From Psychrobacter sp. P2G3 (lineage in GTDB: Bacteria; Pseudomonadota; Gammaproteobacteria; Pseudomonadales; Moraxellaceae), in the NCBI RefSeq assembly GCF_001593285.1, contig NZ_CP012529.1, positions 1,240,001 to 1,304,000 on the forward strand: a DNA stretch of 64,000 bases. Direction: 5' to 3'. The position numbers were made by a program, and so were the translations under genes. Under the pieces are notes generated by a model. The model made no database searches, was not told the origin of the DNA, and worked only from the letters and a program-made list of their open reading frames with translations. Below are positions 63,390-64,000 of this stretch, one piece after another. The number at the start of each line of letters is the position of its first letter. Position 1 is the first letter of the stretch.

Positions 63390-64000
63390 ATGGAAGATAT
63401 TTTTGCATCTACAGTAACCCCGCCAGGCTATAGTGACGTTGAGTGGCAAGCTCGAGTCGACTTGGCGCTGTGTTATAGAATGGTTGATTACTACGGCTGG
63501 ACGACTCAAGTCTATAATCATATCTCCTATAGGATACCCGGCACCGAGCATTTACTCATCAATGCTTTTGGACTCTTATATAGTGAAATAAAACCTTCAA
63601 ATTTAGTAAAAATAGACTTTGATGGTAATAAGGTCGACGACTCGCCTTATCCTATCAATCAAGCCGGTAATGTCATTCATACCGCTCTTCATAAGGGCAG
63701 ACCGGATGTACATTGTGTGATGCATACGCATAATGCCAACGTCCAAGCGGTCAGTGCTTTAAAGTGCGGATTTATACCTTTATACCAAGAAGCTTTCATG
63801 TTCTACGATCGAATTGGATATCACAGTTTTGAAGGCATCGTATTAGATGAAAGTGAGCAGCAACGACTCATAGATTCACTCGGACCGACCAATCATACTT
63901 TGATGTTGAATAATCATGGGGTTATCACCATTGGCCCTGATGTTGCTTGGACATTTATGCGAATGTATCAAATTATCCAAGGATGTGACGTACAGCTCAA
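63390..64000 (+). CDS. Class II aldolase/adducin family protein (5' part, cut by window end)
   Basis: The first 203 codons of a gene that runs off the window. Class II aldolase features: RVDLALCYRMVDYYGWTTQVYNHISYRIPG, then LLINAFGLLYSEIKPSNLV, the metal-binding HTH of CVMHTHNANVQAVSAL (about 114-116) and NNHGVITIGP (about 171). AGGA precedes the ATG at 63390. Family members are sugar-phosphate aldolases or epimerases, and several serve as lyases or decarboxylases in catabolic clusters; the reaction cannot be given. It follows the dioxygenase by 26 bases. Confidence 0.88.
   Translation, partial: MEDIFASTVTPPGYSDVEWQARVDLALCYRMVDYYGWTTQVYNHISYRIPGTEHLLINAFGLLYSEIKPSNLVKIDFDGNKVDDSPYPINQAGNVIHTALHKGRPDVHCVMHTHNANVQAVSALKCGFIPLYQEAFMFYDRIGYHSFEGIVLDESEQQRLIDSLGPTNHTLMLNNHGVITIGPDVAWTFMRMYQIIQGCDVQL

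Overview
The window reads as a piece of chromosome from an AT-rich gammaproteobacterium. Gene content and protein style (IclR regulator of the PcaU/PcaR kind, Tsx/OmpK-type porin, TRAP uptake, decayed IS3 copies) fit Moraxellaceae, most likely Psychrobacter; this is inference from the sequence alone.

Left part (about 0-12.5 kb). After a short parvulin isomerase gene and a stretch of decayed DNA (remnants of island genes, a small inverted-repeat element, a transposase scrap) comes a catabolic locus. On the minus strand lie a PLP-dependent diaminopropionate ammonia-lyase-type enzyme, RidA and a YheO/DauR-type regulator. Divergently on the plus strand lie an M24 hydrolase, a BCCT transporter, an Asp/Glu-racemase-family protein, a complete TRAP transporter (Q, M, P) and an M20 amidohydrolase. 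Together they look like uptake plus hydrolysis of an N-acylated or zwitterionic nitrogen compound, with the lyase and RidA handling a diamino acid and its enamine product.

Middle (about 12.5-54.2 kb) is an accessory and defence region that ends at a tRNA-Gly(GCC) gene next to a tyrosine recombinase. In order: a broken hicA with intact hicB; a two-gene operon with a 1954-residue RHS/YD-repeat protein whose C-terminus carries an HEGTH zinc-protease-like motif; a decayed IS3-family element; a PP2C phosphatase, a WYL regulator and a protein resembling the FtsZ C-terminal domain without a GTPase domain; a type I restriction-modification operon with two DUF262 genes and a YgjP-type metallopeptidase, in which hsdM is cut at its SAM-binding motif by a roughly 148-bp element; a complete Zorya type I operon (zorABCD); a leucine-rich-repeat protein; several unrecognised cargo genes; and the integration module (recombinase, excisionase-like protein, XRE regulator with probable operators).

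Right part (about 54.2-64 kb) is again metabolic: a 2-oxoacid decarboxylase, a Tsx-like outer-membrane channel, an IclR regulator divergent from a PcaB-like lyase, two tandem TRAP solute-binding lipoproteins without permeases, a 10-copy heptanucleotide repeat in front of a TauD/TfdA-type dioxygenase, and a class II aldolase-family gene cut by the window end.
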